Below, piece by piece: positions 1 through 7,608 of a DNA stretch of 64,000 nt. This DNA comes from CAYUDP01 sp964443725 (GTDB lineage: Bacteria; Patescibacteriota; Minisyncoccia; Phycocordibacterales; JAKFXT01), in contig CAYUDP010000001.1 in assembly GCA_964443725.1 (NCBI GenBank), forward strand, positions 1-64,000, in the 5' to 3' direction. How positions within the stretch are numbered: position 1 is the stretch's first letter; each line of letters begins with the position of its first letter. The notes beneath the pieces are model-generated. The model saw only the letters and a list, made by a program, of their open reading frames with translations. It made no database searches and was not told where the DNA came from. A program made the position numbers and the translations under genes.

Positions 1-54
1 TCTTGAAAACCGGCATATCGCAAGGTATCGTGAGTTCGAATCTCACCGCCTCCG
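1..54 (+). tRNA. tRNA-Ser(UGA), 3' part only
   Basis: The window opens inside the anticodon loop, with TGA at positions 4-6. A long variable arm follows, as expected for a class II serine tRNA, then a T arm with the TTCGAAT loop (35-41) and the 3' acceptor strand at about 47-53. CCA is not encoded; the cca gene of this window would add it. The 5' half lies outside the window. Confidence 0.85.
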
Positions 55-133
55 CACTCAAAAGATGGCTCAAATGTTGAGTCATTTTTTGTACCCGCGG
101 TAAGATACGACCTTTTTTGGTAAAATTACAACA

Positions 134-757
134 ATGAAAATTTACAATAAATACATCCTACCAAAACAATTGAACAAAAAGATGGGTTCTGACGAGTTCA
201 ATGAGACAAGAAAAGAAGTTGCTGGCAAAGCTGTCGGGATTGTTTTAGAAATTGGAACGGGGTCTGGATATAACTTTCCTTTTTATAAAAATATACAAAA
301 GCTGTATGCACTTGAACCATCAAAAGAGCTCTATGATTATTCAAGGGAACGAGCCAAAAAAGCTGAATTTCCTATTGAACACTTACAAGTTCCCGCTGAA
401 AAAATTCCATTAGCAGATAATACGGCTGACACTGTTGTTTCAACTTGGACTCTCTGCAGCGTTTCAAATCTACCAAAAGCTCTTAAAGAGATATACAGAA
501 TTCTTAAACCAGAAGGTAAATTTATTTTTGTTGAACACGGAAAATCTCCAAAAAAGTTAAATTATCTAGCACAAAGACTAGCAACACCAATAACAAAACA
601 TTTCACTGGCAACTGTCATATGGACAGAGAAATTGATAAGTATATCCTTAATGCTGACTTTGAGTTTGAGGAAATTATAAAAGAGCCAGAAGAAGGACGG
701 CCTCTGATGTTTTCCTATAAAGGAGTAGCATACAAAAAGGACAATAATCACACCTAA
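134..757 (+). CDS. class I SAM-dependent methyltransferase (UbiE-like)
   Basis: The 207-residue protein has the class I methyltransferase fold signature. Motif I is VLEIGTGSGYNF near residue 37, an acidic residue follows in ALEPSKEL, and motif IV/post-I is VVSTWTLCSVSNLPKAL near residue 100. A C-terminal strand contains FVEHGKSP. It belongs broadly to the UbiE/COQ5-like Methyltransf_11 group. The substrate cannot be deduced, and with no quinone pathway in view a quinone role should not be assumed. A TAAAAT box at 121-126 sits 7 nt before the ATG, which suggests a leaderless transcript. A hairpin just downstream separates it from the convergent small gene. Confidence 0.85.
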   Translation: MKIYNKYILPKQLNKKMGSDEFNETRKEVAGKAVGIVLEIGTGSGYNFPFYKNIQKLYALEPSKELYDYSRERAKKAEFPIEHLQVPAEKIPLADNTADTVVSTWTLCSVSNLPKALKEIYRILKPEGKFIFVEHGKSPKKLNYLAQRLATPITKHFTGNCHMDREIDKYILNADFEFEEIIKEPEEGRPLMFSYKGVAYKKDNNHT

Positions 758-776
758 CCATTCCCGCCAAAAATCA

Positions 777-798
777 AAAACTGCCTGCGGGCAGTTTT
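777..798. terminator. bidirectional hairpin terminator
   Basis: A 9-bp stem AAAACTGCC/GGCAGTTTT encloses the loop TGCG. It lies between the convergent methyltransferase gene and the small minus-strand gene, and the A/T ends let it serve both directions. Confidence 0.6.
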
Positions 799-809
799 GC
801 CTACGGGCA

Positions 810-1010
810 TTACGAGCGAGCTTGGTTTTTGAGCTCTTTTTTCTTTTTTATGCACTCTGGGCAAGTTGGACGTTCCCTTGTTTCATAAAGGGAAACCCAA
901 AAATTCCCACTCGGCCAATCCTTTGGCGGATCCTCTGAAAACCCACACAAAGGCCTACCCTGATCAAGTACATGTACAACGATTTTTTTGGTACTAATCT
1001 CATCTGTCAT
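810..1010 (-). CDS. small protein with one CxxC pair, unknown function
   Basis: The product is a 66-residue protein that I do not recognise. It has a single CPEC motif near the C-terminus in a Lys-rich tail, plus another Cys in RPLCGFSEDPP. I chose the ATG at 1010 (MTDEIS) because AAGGGA lies just upstream at Shine-Dalgarno distance; in-frame starts up to 1025 also exist. It has its own promoter at 1049-1076 and a leader. This expression style differs from the leaderless core genes and resembles the GC-rich islands described elsewhere in this window. Confidence 0.55.
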   Translation of the reverse strand: MTDEISTKKIVVHVLDQGRPLCGFSEDPPKDWPSGNFWVSLYETRERPTCPECIKKKKELKNQARS

Positions 1011-1048
1011 TTTCATTCCCTTCACTAGAGAGATATTAAACTAAGGAG

Positions 1049-1076
1049 AGAATACACTATAAAAATAACATTTCAA
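1049..1076 (-). promoter_or_regulatory. promoter of the small CxxC gene
   Basis: On the minus strand TTGAAA (1076-1071) and TATTCT (1054-1049) are separated by 16 bp. Transcription would start near 1042 and leave a short leader with a Shine-Dalgarno sequence. Confidence 0.5.
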
Positions 1077-1159
1077 TGCGAGAAACAAATTATCAAAAAA
1101 CTATTTTTCTAATATAATAAAAATGTATATAAATAAAAATCATTCAAAATAATTTCAAC

Positions 1160-1309
1160 ATGAATAACACTGGGGAAAGCAAACAAGAAGGGTCCTATCC
1201 ACAAGATATACAAGACGAAAAAACGTCAGAATCAGACGCTGATTTCGAAAAAGGTATTGAGGAGGTTTTTAAGGGACTTAGAGGCGAGCCCCCATACCCA
1301 TCTTTATAG
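1160..1309 (+). CDS. small acidic protein, unknown
   Basis: The 49-residue ORF starts MNNTGESKQEG and ends GEPPYPSL. It is acidic and probably disordered, and I do not recognise the family. Its last codons and stop fall in the first copy of a 24-bp direct repeat. The second copy (2107-2130) covers the end of tlyA. If the 817-bp segment between the copies is an insertion, this ORF and tlyA were once convergent genes with overlapping stops. Confidence 0.4.
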   Translation: MNNTGESKQEGSYPQDIQDEKTSESDADFEKGIEEVFKGLRGEPPYPSL

Positions 1310-1313
1310 TTTT
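1290..1313 (+). repeat. 24-bp direct repeat, copy 1
   Basis: A perfect 24-nt match to 2107-2130, beginning CCCCATACCC and ending ATAGTTTT. It ends exactly one base before the ATG of the HNH-like gene. Confidence 0.9.
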
Positions 1314-2033
1314 ATGTATAAACGTTCACACACCGCACCAAAAAAATTAACAGAAAAACTCAAAAGAGAAGTAGCATATCGTTGTCCAATCTGTAGTGGA
1401 ATACCATTAGTAAATGCTCACACGATAAAATCTTACAATGAGGTCGGTTGGGACTATAGATACTTATTAGCAATTTGCAAATCTTGCGAAGGAAAGGTGA
1501 CGTCTGGAGAAATTGATAAAAAAGAATTATACAAAATAAAAAGTAAACTAAAACTAGGATTCTCTAAAGATGATACAAGTCAGCCATATCTAATAGGAAA
1601 TAAAGATATTCAAAAAATATATTTGGGAGGTAACATTTTTGATAATGTAAATACACTGTACAAGTATGGAGATACTAAAATCATATGGTTTGAGGATAAA
1701 GATAATACTAGAACCATAAATGCCCGGCTCTATAGCAAAGATGGTACCGTAGTAACTGCGATCGATAAAAACTATTGGACAGCAGATAAAAATTACTTTT
1801 TCGATATCAAAACCACACAAAAAAACCATTCGATAGAAATAGCTTTACTTGGCAAAAGAGATGATACGTCAATTAACATGGTTTTGGAGCAAAATATACT
1901 TAAAATTTTAAAATCAAAATTCTACGTACCTAAAACAGAAGTCATTATTTCAGAAGACGGTAAATTAATCTTAGGTGGAGTAACTTTACAAAACTGCACA
2001 TCAAATGGTGATACTATATTTAAATTTAATTAA
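1314..2033 (+). CDS. HNH-like zinc-binding protein, possibly a degenerate nuclease
   Basis: The protein is 239 residues from the ATG at 1314; the frame stays open upstream to 1257 but that would overlap the preceding ORF. Near residues 25-65 it has CPIC, then AHTIKSYNE, then CKSC. This spacing resembles an HNH endonuclease zinc site. The second half of the motif lacks the usual CxxCH-type histidine (CKSCEGK instead), so nuclease activity is doubtful. The C-terminal ~150 residues are not recognised. The gene fills the segment between two 24-bp direct repeats and begins directly after copy 1, so it looks like the cargo of a small insertion. A long AT hairpin overlaps its 3' end. Confidence 0.6.
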   Translation: MYKRSHTAPKKLTEKLKREVAYRCPICSGIPLVNAHTIKSYNEVGWDYRYLLAICKSCEGKVTSGEIDKKELYKIKSKLKLGFSKDDTSQPYLIGNKDIQKIYLGGNIFDNVNTLYKYGDTKIIWFEDKDNTRTINARLYSKDGTVVTAIDKNYWTADKNYFFDIKTTQKNHSIEIALLGKRDDTSINMVLEQNILKILKSKFYVPKTEVIISEDGKLILGGVTLQNCTSNGDTIFKFN

Positions 2034-2046
2034 ATATAGTATCACC
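2007..2046. terminator. long AT-rich hairpin at the end of the HNH-like gene
   Basis: A perfect 17-bp inverted repeat GGTGATACTATATTTAA / TTAAATATAGTATCACC with a 6-nt loop overlaps the last codons and stop. There is no long U tract, so it may be a transcript-end stabiliser or an element end rather than a classical terminator. Confidence 0.5.
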
Positions 2047-2106
2047 AAAACTCTACCTCACACTTTATAAAATTGGGTAAAATAAATCACCACAGTACTA
2101 TAGATA

Positions 2107-2130
2107 CCCCATACCCATCTTTATAGTTTT
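2107..2130 (+). repeat. 24-bp direct repeat, copy 2
   Basis: Identical to 1290-1313. Its last 10 bp include the stop and final codons of tlyA on the minus strand. Confidence 0.9.
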
Positions 2131-2846
2131 TTTATATACAATAAAAATTCCTTATTCCCTTCCGAGCCTAGTATAGGAGACTCTATTTCTCCTATAATTT
2201 TAAACCCAGATTTAACCACCTCGTCTTTTACTTTATTTAAAGCCCCCATCCTCAAAGAATCGTCTTTCACTACCCCTCCCTTCCCTACATTTTCTCTTCC
2301 AACTTCAAATTGTGGCTTTATTAGAAAAACGCCCTCCCCACCACTCTTTAAAATATTGAAAACATTTTCTAATATTTTAGTAATAGAAATAAAAGAAACA
2401 TCAACACAAACAAAATCTATCTCTTCAGCAAAACTATTCTTATCTAAATCACGTATATCAGTATTCTCCATAGACACTATCCTAAAATTCTTTAAAAGAG
2501 ACGGATCAAGTTGACCCTCCCCAACATCAACAGCATAAACCTTTTTCGCTCCTAAGTTTAAAAGTACTTCTGTAAACCCTCCAGTAGAAGACCCTATGTC
2601 CAAACAAACACAATCCTTAATAGCAATATTAAATCTCTCAACGGCACCTTTCAACTTAAATGCACCGCGGGAAACAAATTGCTTGAAGTCACCACTTAAA
2701 ATAACCTTATCAGAATCTGAAATATCTTTTGAAGGTTTAACACAAACCAAATCATTAATAATAACCTTCCCAGACAAAATGAGTTCATTTGCCTTATTTC
2801 TAGAATTAGCTAACCCAACGCTAAATAGATACTTGTCTAACCTCAT
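2121..2846 (-). CDS. tlyA: TlyA family rRNA 2'-O-methyltransferase
   Basis: The protein is 241 residues from the preferred ATG at 2846 (MRLDKYLFSVGLA, the usual family N-terminus); a TTG 30 bp upstream is also in frame. An N-terminal S4 RNA-binding domain (residues 1-60) is followed by an FtsJ/RrmJ-like methyltransferase with CLDIGSSTGGFTEVLL as the SAM-binding loop. The PQFE segment and C-terminal GNKEFLLYI also fit TlyA. In characterised members it methylates 16S and/or 23S rRNA cytidines. On the minus strand a TACAAA box with a TTGTCT -35 at 17 bp ends 6 nt before the ATG, so the mRNA may be leaderless. Confidence 0.9.
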   Translation of the reverse strand: MRLDKYLFSVGLANSRNKANELILSGKVIINDLVCVKPSKDISDSDKVILSGDFKQFVSRGAFKLKGAVERFNIAIKDCVCLDIGSSTGGFTEVLLNLGAKKVYAVDVGEGQLDPSLLKNFRIVSMENTDIRDLDKNSFAEEIDFVCVDVSFISITKILENVFNILKSGGEGVFLIKPQFEVGRENVGKGGVVKDDSLRMGALNKVKDEVVKSGFKIIGEIESPILGSEGNKEFLLYIKKL

Positions 2847-2912
2847 AACATATTTGTACACGCTTAAACGCTCCAAGACAATAGAAAGCTATGATATGCT
2901 AAATGTGTATTT

Positions 2913-3374
2913 ATGAAGAAAATCTTTAGTTGGGAGGCACTCGAATACGAAGAAAAAAGCCACAGTGTGGACTGGTTTTGGGGTATGGGGTTGACCTCTC
3001 TTTCCATTACCGCGATTTCTTTTTATATGGACAATTTCCTTTTTGGAATAATCATAATACTGGCCTCTCTTATTTTGATTGCATTTGCAATCAGAGAACC
3101 AAGGATGGTGGAACATTCGCTCACAGACGAAGGGCTAGTGGTTGGAACAAATTTTTATAGTTTCGCTGACATGAAATCCTTTTATATACAAGAATTTGAC
3201 GATGGCTCATCTTATATCGTCATATCAACAAGGAGGTCTTTTTTGCCAAAAATAATAGTAACGCTATCCGCACATCACCCTCCCCTTGTTAGAGAGTTCC
3301 TACTAAAAAACGTACCTGAAGTGGTACAAAGAGAACCCATCACAGTTAAAATACTCGATCGCTTGGGTTTTTAA
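2913..3374 (+). CDS. conserved two-TM membrane protein
   Basis: The product has 153 residues. Two hydrophobic segments lie at about residues 25-60 (GLTSLSITAISFY, FGIIIILASLILIAFAI). A mixed alpha/beta domain (EHSLTDEGLVVG...SSYIVISTRRS) follows that could be PH-like. I cannot assign a function. It is divergent from tlyA with only a short spacer that must hold both promoters. Confidence 0.65.
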   Translation: MKKIFSWEALEYEEKSHSVDWFWGMGLTSLSITAISFYMDNFLFGIIIILASLILIAFAIREPRMVEHSLTDEGLVVGTNFYSFADMKSFYIQEFDDGSSYIVISTRRSFLPKIIVTLSAHHPPLVREFLLKNVPEVVQREPITVKILDRLGF

Positions 3375-3403
3375 CTCTTTTGTGTTATTTTCTTCTGACA
3401 TAT

Positions 3404-3475
3404 CCCCTCGTAGTTCAATGGATAGAACGCGAGCTTGCGGAGCTCGTAATGTAGGTTCGATTCCTACCGAGGGGA
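3404..3475 (+). tRNA. tRNA-Arg(GCG)
   Basis: The acceptor CCCCTCG/CGAGGGG, D arm GTTC/GAAC, anticodon stem CGAGC/GCTCG with loop TTGCGGA, and T arm GTAGG/CCTAC are all intact. The anticodon is GCG. Most bacteria read CGU/CGC with tRNA-Arg(ACG) modified to inosine, so a GCG anticodon is unusual. CCA is not encoded. The last 18 nt plus flank are duplicated at 3664-3684. Confidence 0.9.
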
Positions 3476-3476
3476 C

Positions 3477-3512
3477 AAATGTAAAGGCGCCCGCAAGGGT
3501 GTTTTTACATTT
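3477..3512 (+). terminator. hairpin downstream of tRNA-Arg
   Basis: AAATGTAAA/TTTACATTT flank GGCGCCC-GCAA-GGGTGTT, giving a 16-bp stem (some G-U pairs) with a GCAA loop. It probably ends the tRNA transcript. Confidence 0.55.
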
Positions 3513-3819
3513 GTCCCTAAGAGAAAACCAACTGCTTGGTTTTCGTGGAGAATCGAAAGACGGAGCCATGTCCTGAGTTTTACGAAGGACAGGCGAGTCC
3601 GGGGAGGAAGTTCTTAGTGAAGACGAGTCAGAATGACGAAGTCTGAACTTAGAAACTTGACCCCGATTCCTACCGAGGGGACAATAAGCAAAGCTTTTGG
3701 GCACTCGGGTCTAGGATTTTGGCACAAAATACAAAAACGCCCACAGTGGAAAACTCTCTTTTGTTATTCTTGGCAAACTGTACAATTAAAGTGGGTTTAT
3801 AAGTAATTTTTTTCATTAT
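3513..3819. other. gene-free stretch after tRNA-Arg
   Basis: No convincing ORF is seen. The stretch holds the displaced tRNA-Arg 3'-end copy (3664-3684), several short inverted repeats such as GTCCT...AGGAC near 3570, and, near its end, the presumed promoter of the DUF378 gene. It may be the remnant of a deleted integrated element. Confidence 0.5.
3664..3684 (+). repeat. duplicate of the tRNA-Arg 3' end
   Basis: The 21 nt are identical to 3458-3478, covering part of the T loop, the T stem and acceptor 3' strands and 3 nt beyond. The copy lies about 206 bp downstream in the same orientation, an attL/attR-like arrangement. Confidence 0.8.
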
Positions 3820-4032
3820 ATGAAAATAGTCCACGCAGTCGCATTCATACTTCTTATAATAGGAGGTTTGAATTGGCTACTTGTTGGCTTGGTCGCAGAT
3901 TGGGACCTAGCTACATATATTGGGGATTCGGTTGCCAAGGTTGTGTATATCTTGGTTGGCCTATCTGCAATATATCTTGCCGTCTCTCACAAGAAAGATT
4001 GCAAGTGTTGCGAAGCTCCTCAACAAATGTAA
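3820..4032 (+). CDS. DUF378 family small membrane protein
   Basis: The 70-residue protein has two TM segments (AVAFILLIIGGLNWLLVGL and KVVYILVGLSAIYLAV) and a short Cys-rich tail (CKCCEAP). The GGLNWLLVG motif and the size match the DUF378/YuzA family, whose function is unknown. A strong terminator follows directly. Confidence 0.8.
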   Translation: MKIVHAVAFILLIIGGLNWLLVGLVADWDLATYIGDSVAKVVYILVGLSAIYLAVSHKKDCKCCEAPQQM

Positions 4033-4042
4033 TTGGGTAAGC

Positions 4043-4087
4043 AAAAAAGAAAAACTCTCTGGACTCTCCAGAGAGTTTTTCTTTTTT
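4043..4087. terminator. bidirectional terminator
   Basis: A stem ACTCTCTGGA/TCCAGAGAGT with a 3-nt loop is flanked by A-rich and T-rich arms that extend the pairing. It separates the DUF378 gene from the convergent rhodanese gene. Confidence 0.85.
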
Positions 4088-4099
4088 AAAAAATTAAAA

Positions 4100-4414
4100 T
4101 TATTTTACCGTTGGTAGCCCATCTCCCACCCAAGCATTAATACCGCCCTCTAGGTTGGTTGCGTCTAACCCCAAAGACTTCATCACTGTAGTTGCATTTG
4201 CCGATCTCCCACCAGCTTGGCAATTCACAAGATACTTCTTTTCTTTTGGAAGAGCTGAGACAACGTCCACAAAATCAGGATGATAAATGTCTATGTTTAT
4301 TGCCCCATCAATATGGCTCTGATCAAACTCTTGAGCCGTCCTTACATCTATGATTGAAAAGGTCCCTTCTTTTATTTTTTCATAAGCGTCACGAGGACTT
4401 AATGAATCTATCAT
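4100..4414 (-). CDS. rhodanese-like domain protein
   Basis: This is a single rhodanese domain of 104 residues. The active-site loop is CQAGGRS near residue 65, with the cysteine present, and the family motifs IIDVRTAQEFDQSHIDGAINI and GGINAW are seen. Such proteins carry sulfane sulfur on the cysteine; the partner is unknown. It lies 9 bp downstream of rpsT on the same strand and could be co-transcribed. Confidence 0.9.
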   Translation of the reverse strand: MIDSLSPRDAYEKIKEGTFSIIDVRTAQEFDQSHIDGAINIDIYHPDFVDVVSALPKEKKYLVNCQAGGRSANATTVMKSLGLDATNLEGGINAWVGDGLPTVK

Positions 4415-4423
4415 AAGAAAGAA

Positions 4424-4687
4424 TTATTTAATCTTACTTATTGCCTTTGAAAGTCTGGACTTTCTGCGAGAAGCATTCCCCTTCTTTATTAGACCTGTTT
4501 TTGATGACTTGTCCAACTTTTTGAAAGCACTGGAAAGGGCCTTTGTAGCCTCTTCCTTCTTCCCGGCTGTTATAAGACGCTTGACGTCTTTAACGGCAGT
4601 CTTTAGCTCATCTTTTTTTCTAAGATTGAAAACGCGGCGTCTCTTTGAAACGCGGAATGCTTTCTTTGCTGATTTAGTTATTGCCAT
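4424..4687 (-). CDS. rpsT: 30S ribosomal protein S20
   Basis: The product is 87 residues from MAITKSAKKAFRVSKRRR, the usual S20 start; an upstream in-frame ATG at 4723 adds an unlikely extension. It is Lys/Arg-rich with helical hairpins and the family segment KGNASRRKSRLSKAI near the C-terminus. It binds 16S rRNA in the small subunit. It is divergent from ruvA. Confidence 0.93.
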   Translation of the reverse strand: MAITKSAKKAFRVSKRRRVFNLRKKDELKTAVKDVKRLITAGKKEEATKALSSAFKKLDKSSKTGLIKKGNASRRKSRLSKAISKIK

Positions 4688-4752
4688 ATGTTTAGTAAGA
4701 GAAATACTAGCAAAAATCGCCAAAAAGGCAACCTTAGGATATTATTTCACTT

Positions 4753-5337
4753 ATGATAAGCCAATTAAAGGGAGAAATAGTAAGTTTGGGAGGGAAAAGC
4801 CTTATTTTGTCTGTTAACGGTATAGGATTCAAGATCTTTGCCTCGGAACCCCTTATTTCAAACCTAAAAGACCTTAAGGAAGCTACTATATTCACATATA
4901 TGGCCGTAAGAGAAAATGCCTTTGAACTTTATGGGTTCGAGAATGAAGATGAGCTTGGTTTTTTTGAACTCTTAATATCAATATCCGGTATTGGCCCCAA
5001 GTCCGCACTATCTATCGTGAGTCTCTCCCCCATACCTTCACTTGTATCAGCAATAAGCGCTGGAGACGTCGGGTATCTAACGAAAGTTTCTGGGATTGGA
5101 AAGAAAACCGCAGAAAAAATAGTACTCGAACTAAAAGAAAAGGTTTTGGGATTGAATATTTCAAATAGTGGTCACACTCCAAGCAAAGCACTCAGAAAAG
5201 AAGAGAGCGACGCTCTTCTTGCCCTTCAAGCCTTAGGCTACTTGGAAAGAGATGCGAGAGAAGCAATAAGACAAGTAGGAGGTGATACTGGAACATCAAA
5301 TTTGGTCAAAGAGGCGTTAAAAATACTAAGCCAGTAA
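4753..5337 (+). CDS. ruvA: Holliday junction DNA helicase subunit RuvA
   Basis: The 194-residue protein begins MISQLKGEIVSLGG. It has the N-terminal OB fold, tandem helix-hairpin-helix motifs ISGIGPKSALSIVS and VSGIGKKTAEKIVLELKEK, and a C-terminal domain III (ALLALQALGYLERDAREAI) that contacts RuvB. It binds four-way junctions as a tetramer. ruvB and ruvC lie 12-14 kb away as a separate cluster. A TATTAT box at 4740-4745 ends 7 nt before the ATG, suggesting leaderless transcription. Confidence 0.95.
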   Translation: MISQLKGEIVSLGGKSLILSVNGIGFKIFASEPLISNLKDLKEATIFTYMAVRENAFELYGFENEDELGFFELLISISGIGPKSALSIVSLSPIPSLVSAISAGDVGYLTKVSGIGKKTAEKIVLELKEKVLGLNISNSGHTPSKALRKEESDALLALQALGYLERDAREAIRQVGGDTGTSNLVKEALKILSQ

Positions 5338-6621
5338 ATGATAAATATGCTGGAGAAAATACTTCGTAAAATAGAGAAAATAATCCCAAAAAAAGTTTAT
5401 ACTTTTTTCCAACCATATTACCATTTCGCTTTGGGTTTTTTGGGAGCACTTCTTTATGGCTTCCCATCAAACAAACTTACAGTAATAGCTGTGACTGGAA
5501 CCAAGGGCAAAAGTACAACGTCAGAAATACTTTTCAATATATTAAACGAAGCTGGAGTAAAAACATCTCTTATAAGTACTATAAAATTCGCAATTGGAAA
5601 CAAAACTAGGAGGAACCTCCTCAAAATGACAACTCCAGGACGTTTTTCACTTCAGAAATTTCTAAGTGAATCAGTAAAAGAAGGTTGCACACACGCAGTA
5701 ATTGAAATAAGTTCGGAAGCGACACTTCTATACAGGCACAGGTTTATAAAATTGGATGGATTAATATTCACCAACCTATCCCCCGAGCATATTGAGAGGC
5801 ATGGGTCTTATGAAAATTATCGCAATGCAAAACTTAACATAGCACGGCACGTATTATCTTCAGAGAATGGTAAAAAAATCCTCACTGTAAACACAGATGA
5901 CAAAGAAGCCCCCCTGTTTGAAAACCTTGGAAAATTTAAAGTGATAAATAAGGTCTCTATAAACAATGCAAAGCCATTTGAGACAAATTATGAATCAAGC
6001 CATTTCACATGGAGAGAAAAAGAAATAGAAACAAAACTTATCGGTGAATTCAATATACTAAACGCACTCCTTGCAATGGAAACCGCAAAAACCCTAGGAG
6101 TAAGTGAGGACAACATCACAAAAACAATAGAAAAAATATCTTTGATACGAGGCCGTCTTGAAAAAATAGACGTGGGCCAAAACTTCCTAGTTGTCGTCGA
6201 TTATGCACACACAGCAGACTCTCTTGAAAAATTATACGGGGCGTTTTTGGGTAAGAGAAAAATATGTGTCCTTGGTGGAACAGGTGGGGGGAGGGATAAG
6301 TGGAAAAGACCAAAAATGGGAGAAGTTGCAAGCAGATACTGTGACGAGATAATCCTCACAAATGAAGACCCATATGATGAAGATCCGGAAAAGATAATCT
6401 CCGACATAAGAATTGGGATAACTAATAATAAAGTTGAAGTAATAATGGACAGGAGAAAAGCTATCAATAGAGCATTAAGAAAAGCTACTGCAGACTCGGC
6501 TGTCCTTATCTCAGGCAAAGGTACCGATCCATATATCATGGGGCCAAACAATACAAAAGAAGAGTGGGATGATGCCAAAGTGGCAAGAGAAGAACTTGAA
6601 AAAATCTTGACCAAAAAATAA
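5338..6621 (+). CDS. murE: MurE-like UDP-N-acetylmuramyl-tripeptide synthetase
   Basis: The protein has 427 residues. The Mur ligase P-loop is VTGTKGKSTTSE near residue 53, the central domain includes ISSEATLLYRHRFIKLDGLIFTNLSPEHIERHG, and the C-terminal domain has VVDYAHTADSLEKL and LTNEDPYDEDP. The order matches MurE (C-terminal DxNP-like substrate loop replaced by NEDPYDEDP). It adds the third amino acid to the UDP-MurNAc-dipeptide. The N-terminal domain is short, replaced by a hydrophobic helix (YYHFALGFLGALLYG), as often in reduced genomes. The ATG follows the ruvA stop without a gap, so the two genes form an operon. A second ATG lies three codons in. Confidence 0.85.
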   Translation: MINMLEKILRKIEKIIPKKVYTFFQPYYHFALGFLGALLYGFPSNKLTVIAVTGTKGKSTTSEILFNILNEAGVKTSLISTIKFAIGNKTRRNLLKMTTPGRFSLQKFLSESVKEGCTHAVIEISSEATLLYRHRFIKLDGLIFTNLSPEHIERHGSYENYRNAKLNIARHVLSSENGKKILTVNTDDKEAPLFENLGKFKVINKVSINNAKPFETNYESSHFTWREKEIETKLIGEFNILNALLAMETAKTLGVSEDNITKTIEKISLIRGRLEKIDVGQNFLVVVDYAHTADSLEKLYGAFLGKRKICVLGGTGGGRDKWKRPKMGEVASRYCDEIILTNEDPYDEDPEKIISDIRIGITNNKVEVIMDRRKAINRALRKATADSAVLISGKGTDPYIMGPNNTKEEWDDAKVAREELEKILTKK

Positions 6622-6673
6622 TTAAATGGGTAGCCTGTAGCAAAAAAATTACAAATAAGGCTTAATTAGAGAT

Positions 6674-7570
6674 ATGCCGGAGCTACCAGAAGTTCATACA
6701 ACCGTTTCGGGGTTAAAAAAAGTCTTACCAAATAAGGCTTTTACTTACATATGGAGCAATTGGCCAAAAATGCTCAAAAACACTTCCCTATCAAGACTGA
6801 GAAAAATAATACTTAACAAAAAGATTATAGGTGTAGAGAGAATGGGTAAAAATATAATCATAAATATAAGCGGAGGATCTTCTTTGATTATTCACATGAA
6901 AATGACGGGGCACCTACTTTTTGGAGAGTACGTTTTCGATAAGAAAAAAGATAAGTACTACCCAAAGCTAGACGGCCCCCTAAAAGATCCTTATAACCGA
7001 TTTATACATTTTGTATTCAAACTCTCAGATGGAAACTGTCTGTCTTTTTGTGACTCCAGAAAGTTTGGATCTATAGACCTAATAGAAACAAGTGAGCTTC
7101 ATCTGCACAGAAGGCTAGGTGCTCTCGGACCAGAACCAATATCAAAAGAATTTTCATTCGTAGATTTTAAAAAAGCCCTACATAAAAAAAGTTATGGAAA
7201 AATAAAGCAGGTTCTCATGGACCAAAGCGTGTTGTCAGGTATAGGAAACATATATTCTGATGAAATATTATTTGAAACAGGTATACACCCAGAAGAAAAG
7301 GTTTCAAAAATAAATGACGCCAAAATGAAAATAATATACAACTCCATGAGAAAAATTCTAATGAGAGGAATAGATTTTGGCGGGGACTCTATGTCTGATT
7401 ACAGAAACATCTACGGAGAAAAAGGGAGATTTCAAGAAAGACACAAAGTATATAGAAAAGTTGGAGAAAAATGTAGTAAGAAAAATTGTAACGGAAAAAT
7501 CTGTAGAATAAAAGTTGGTGGAAGAAGTGCACATTTCTGCGATGTACACCAAAAACTACTTGGAAAATAA
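6674..7570 (+). CDS. mutM: formamidopyrimidine-DNA glycosylase
   Basis: The 298-residue protein starts MPELPEVHT with the catalytic proline next to the initiator methionine. IHMKMTGHLLFG, KIKQVLMDQSVLSGIGNIYSDE (H2TH) and a C-terminal zinc finger follow. It excises oxidised purines such as 8-oxoguanine and nicks the strand. The zinc finger ends in CDVH rather than the usual CxxC, so one ligand is probably histidine; the first pair is spaced C-x4-C. It is about 20 residues longer than typical, through a lysine-rich insertion near residue 90. Confidence 0.93.
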   Translation: MPELPEVHTTVSGLKKVLPNKAFTYIWSNWPKMLKNTSLSRLRKIILNKKIIGVERMGKNIIINISGGSSLIIHMKMTGHLLFGEYVFDKKKDKYYPKLDGPLKDPYNRFIHFVFKLSDGNCLSFCDSRKFGSIDLIETSELHLHRRLGALGPEPISKEFSFVDFKKALHKKSYGKIKQVLMDQSVLSGIGNIYSDEILFETGIHPEEKVSKINDAKMKIIYNSMRKILMRGIDFGGDSMSDYRNIYGEKGRFQERHKVYRKVGEKCSKKNCNGKICRIKVGGRSAHFCDVHQKLLGK

Positions 7571-7608
7571 TTTTGTCGGTAATTAGAATTTTGTTGTATT
7601 ATTAGCAC

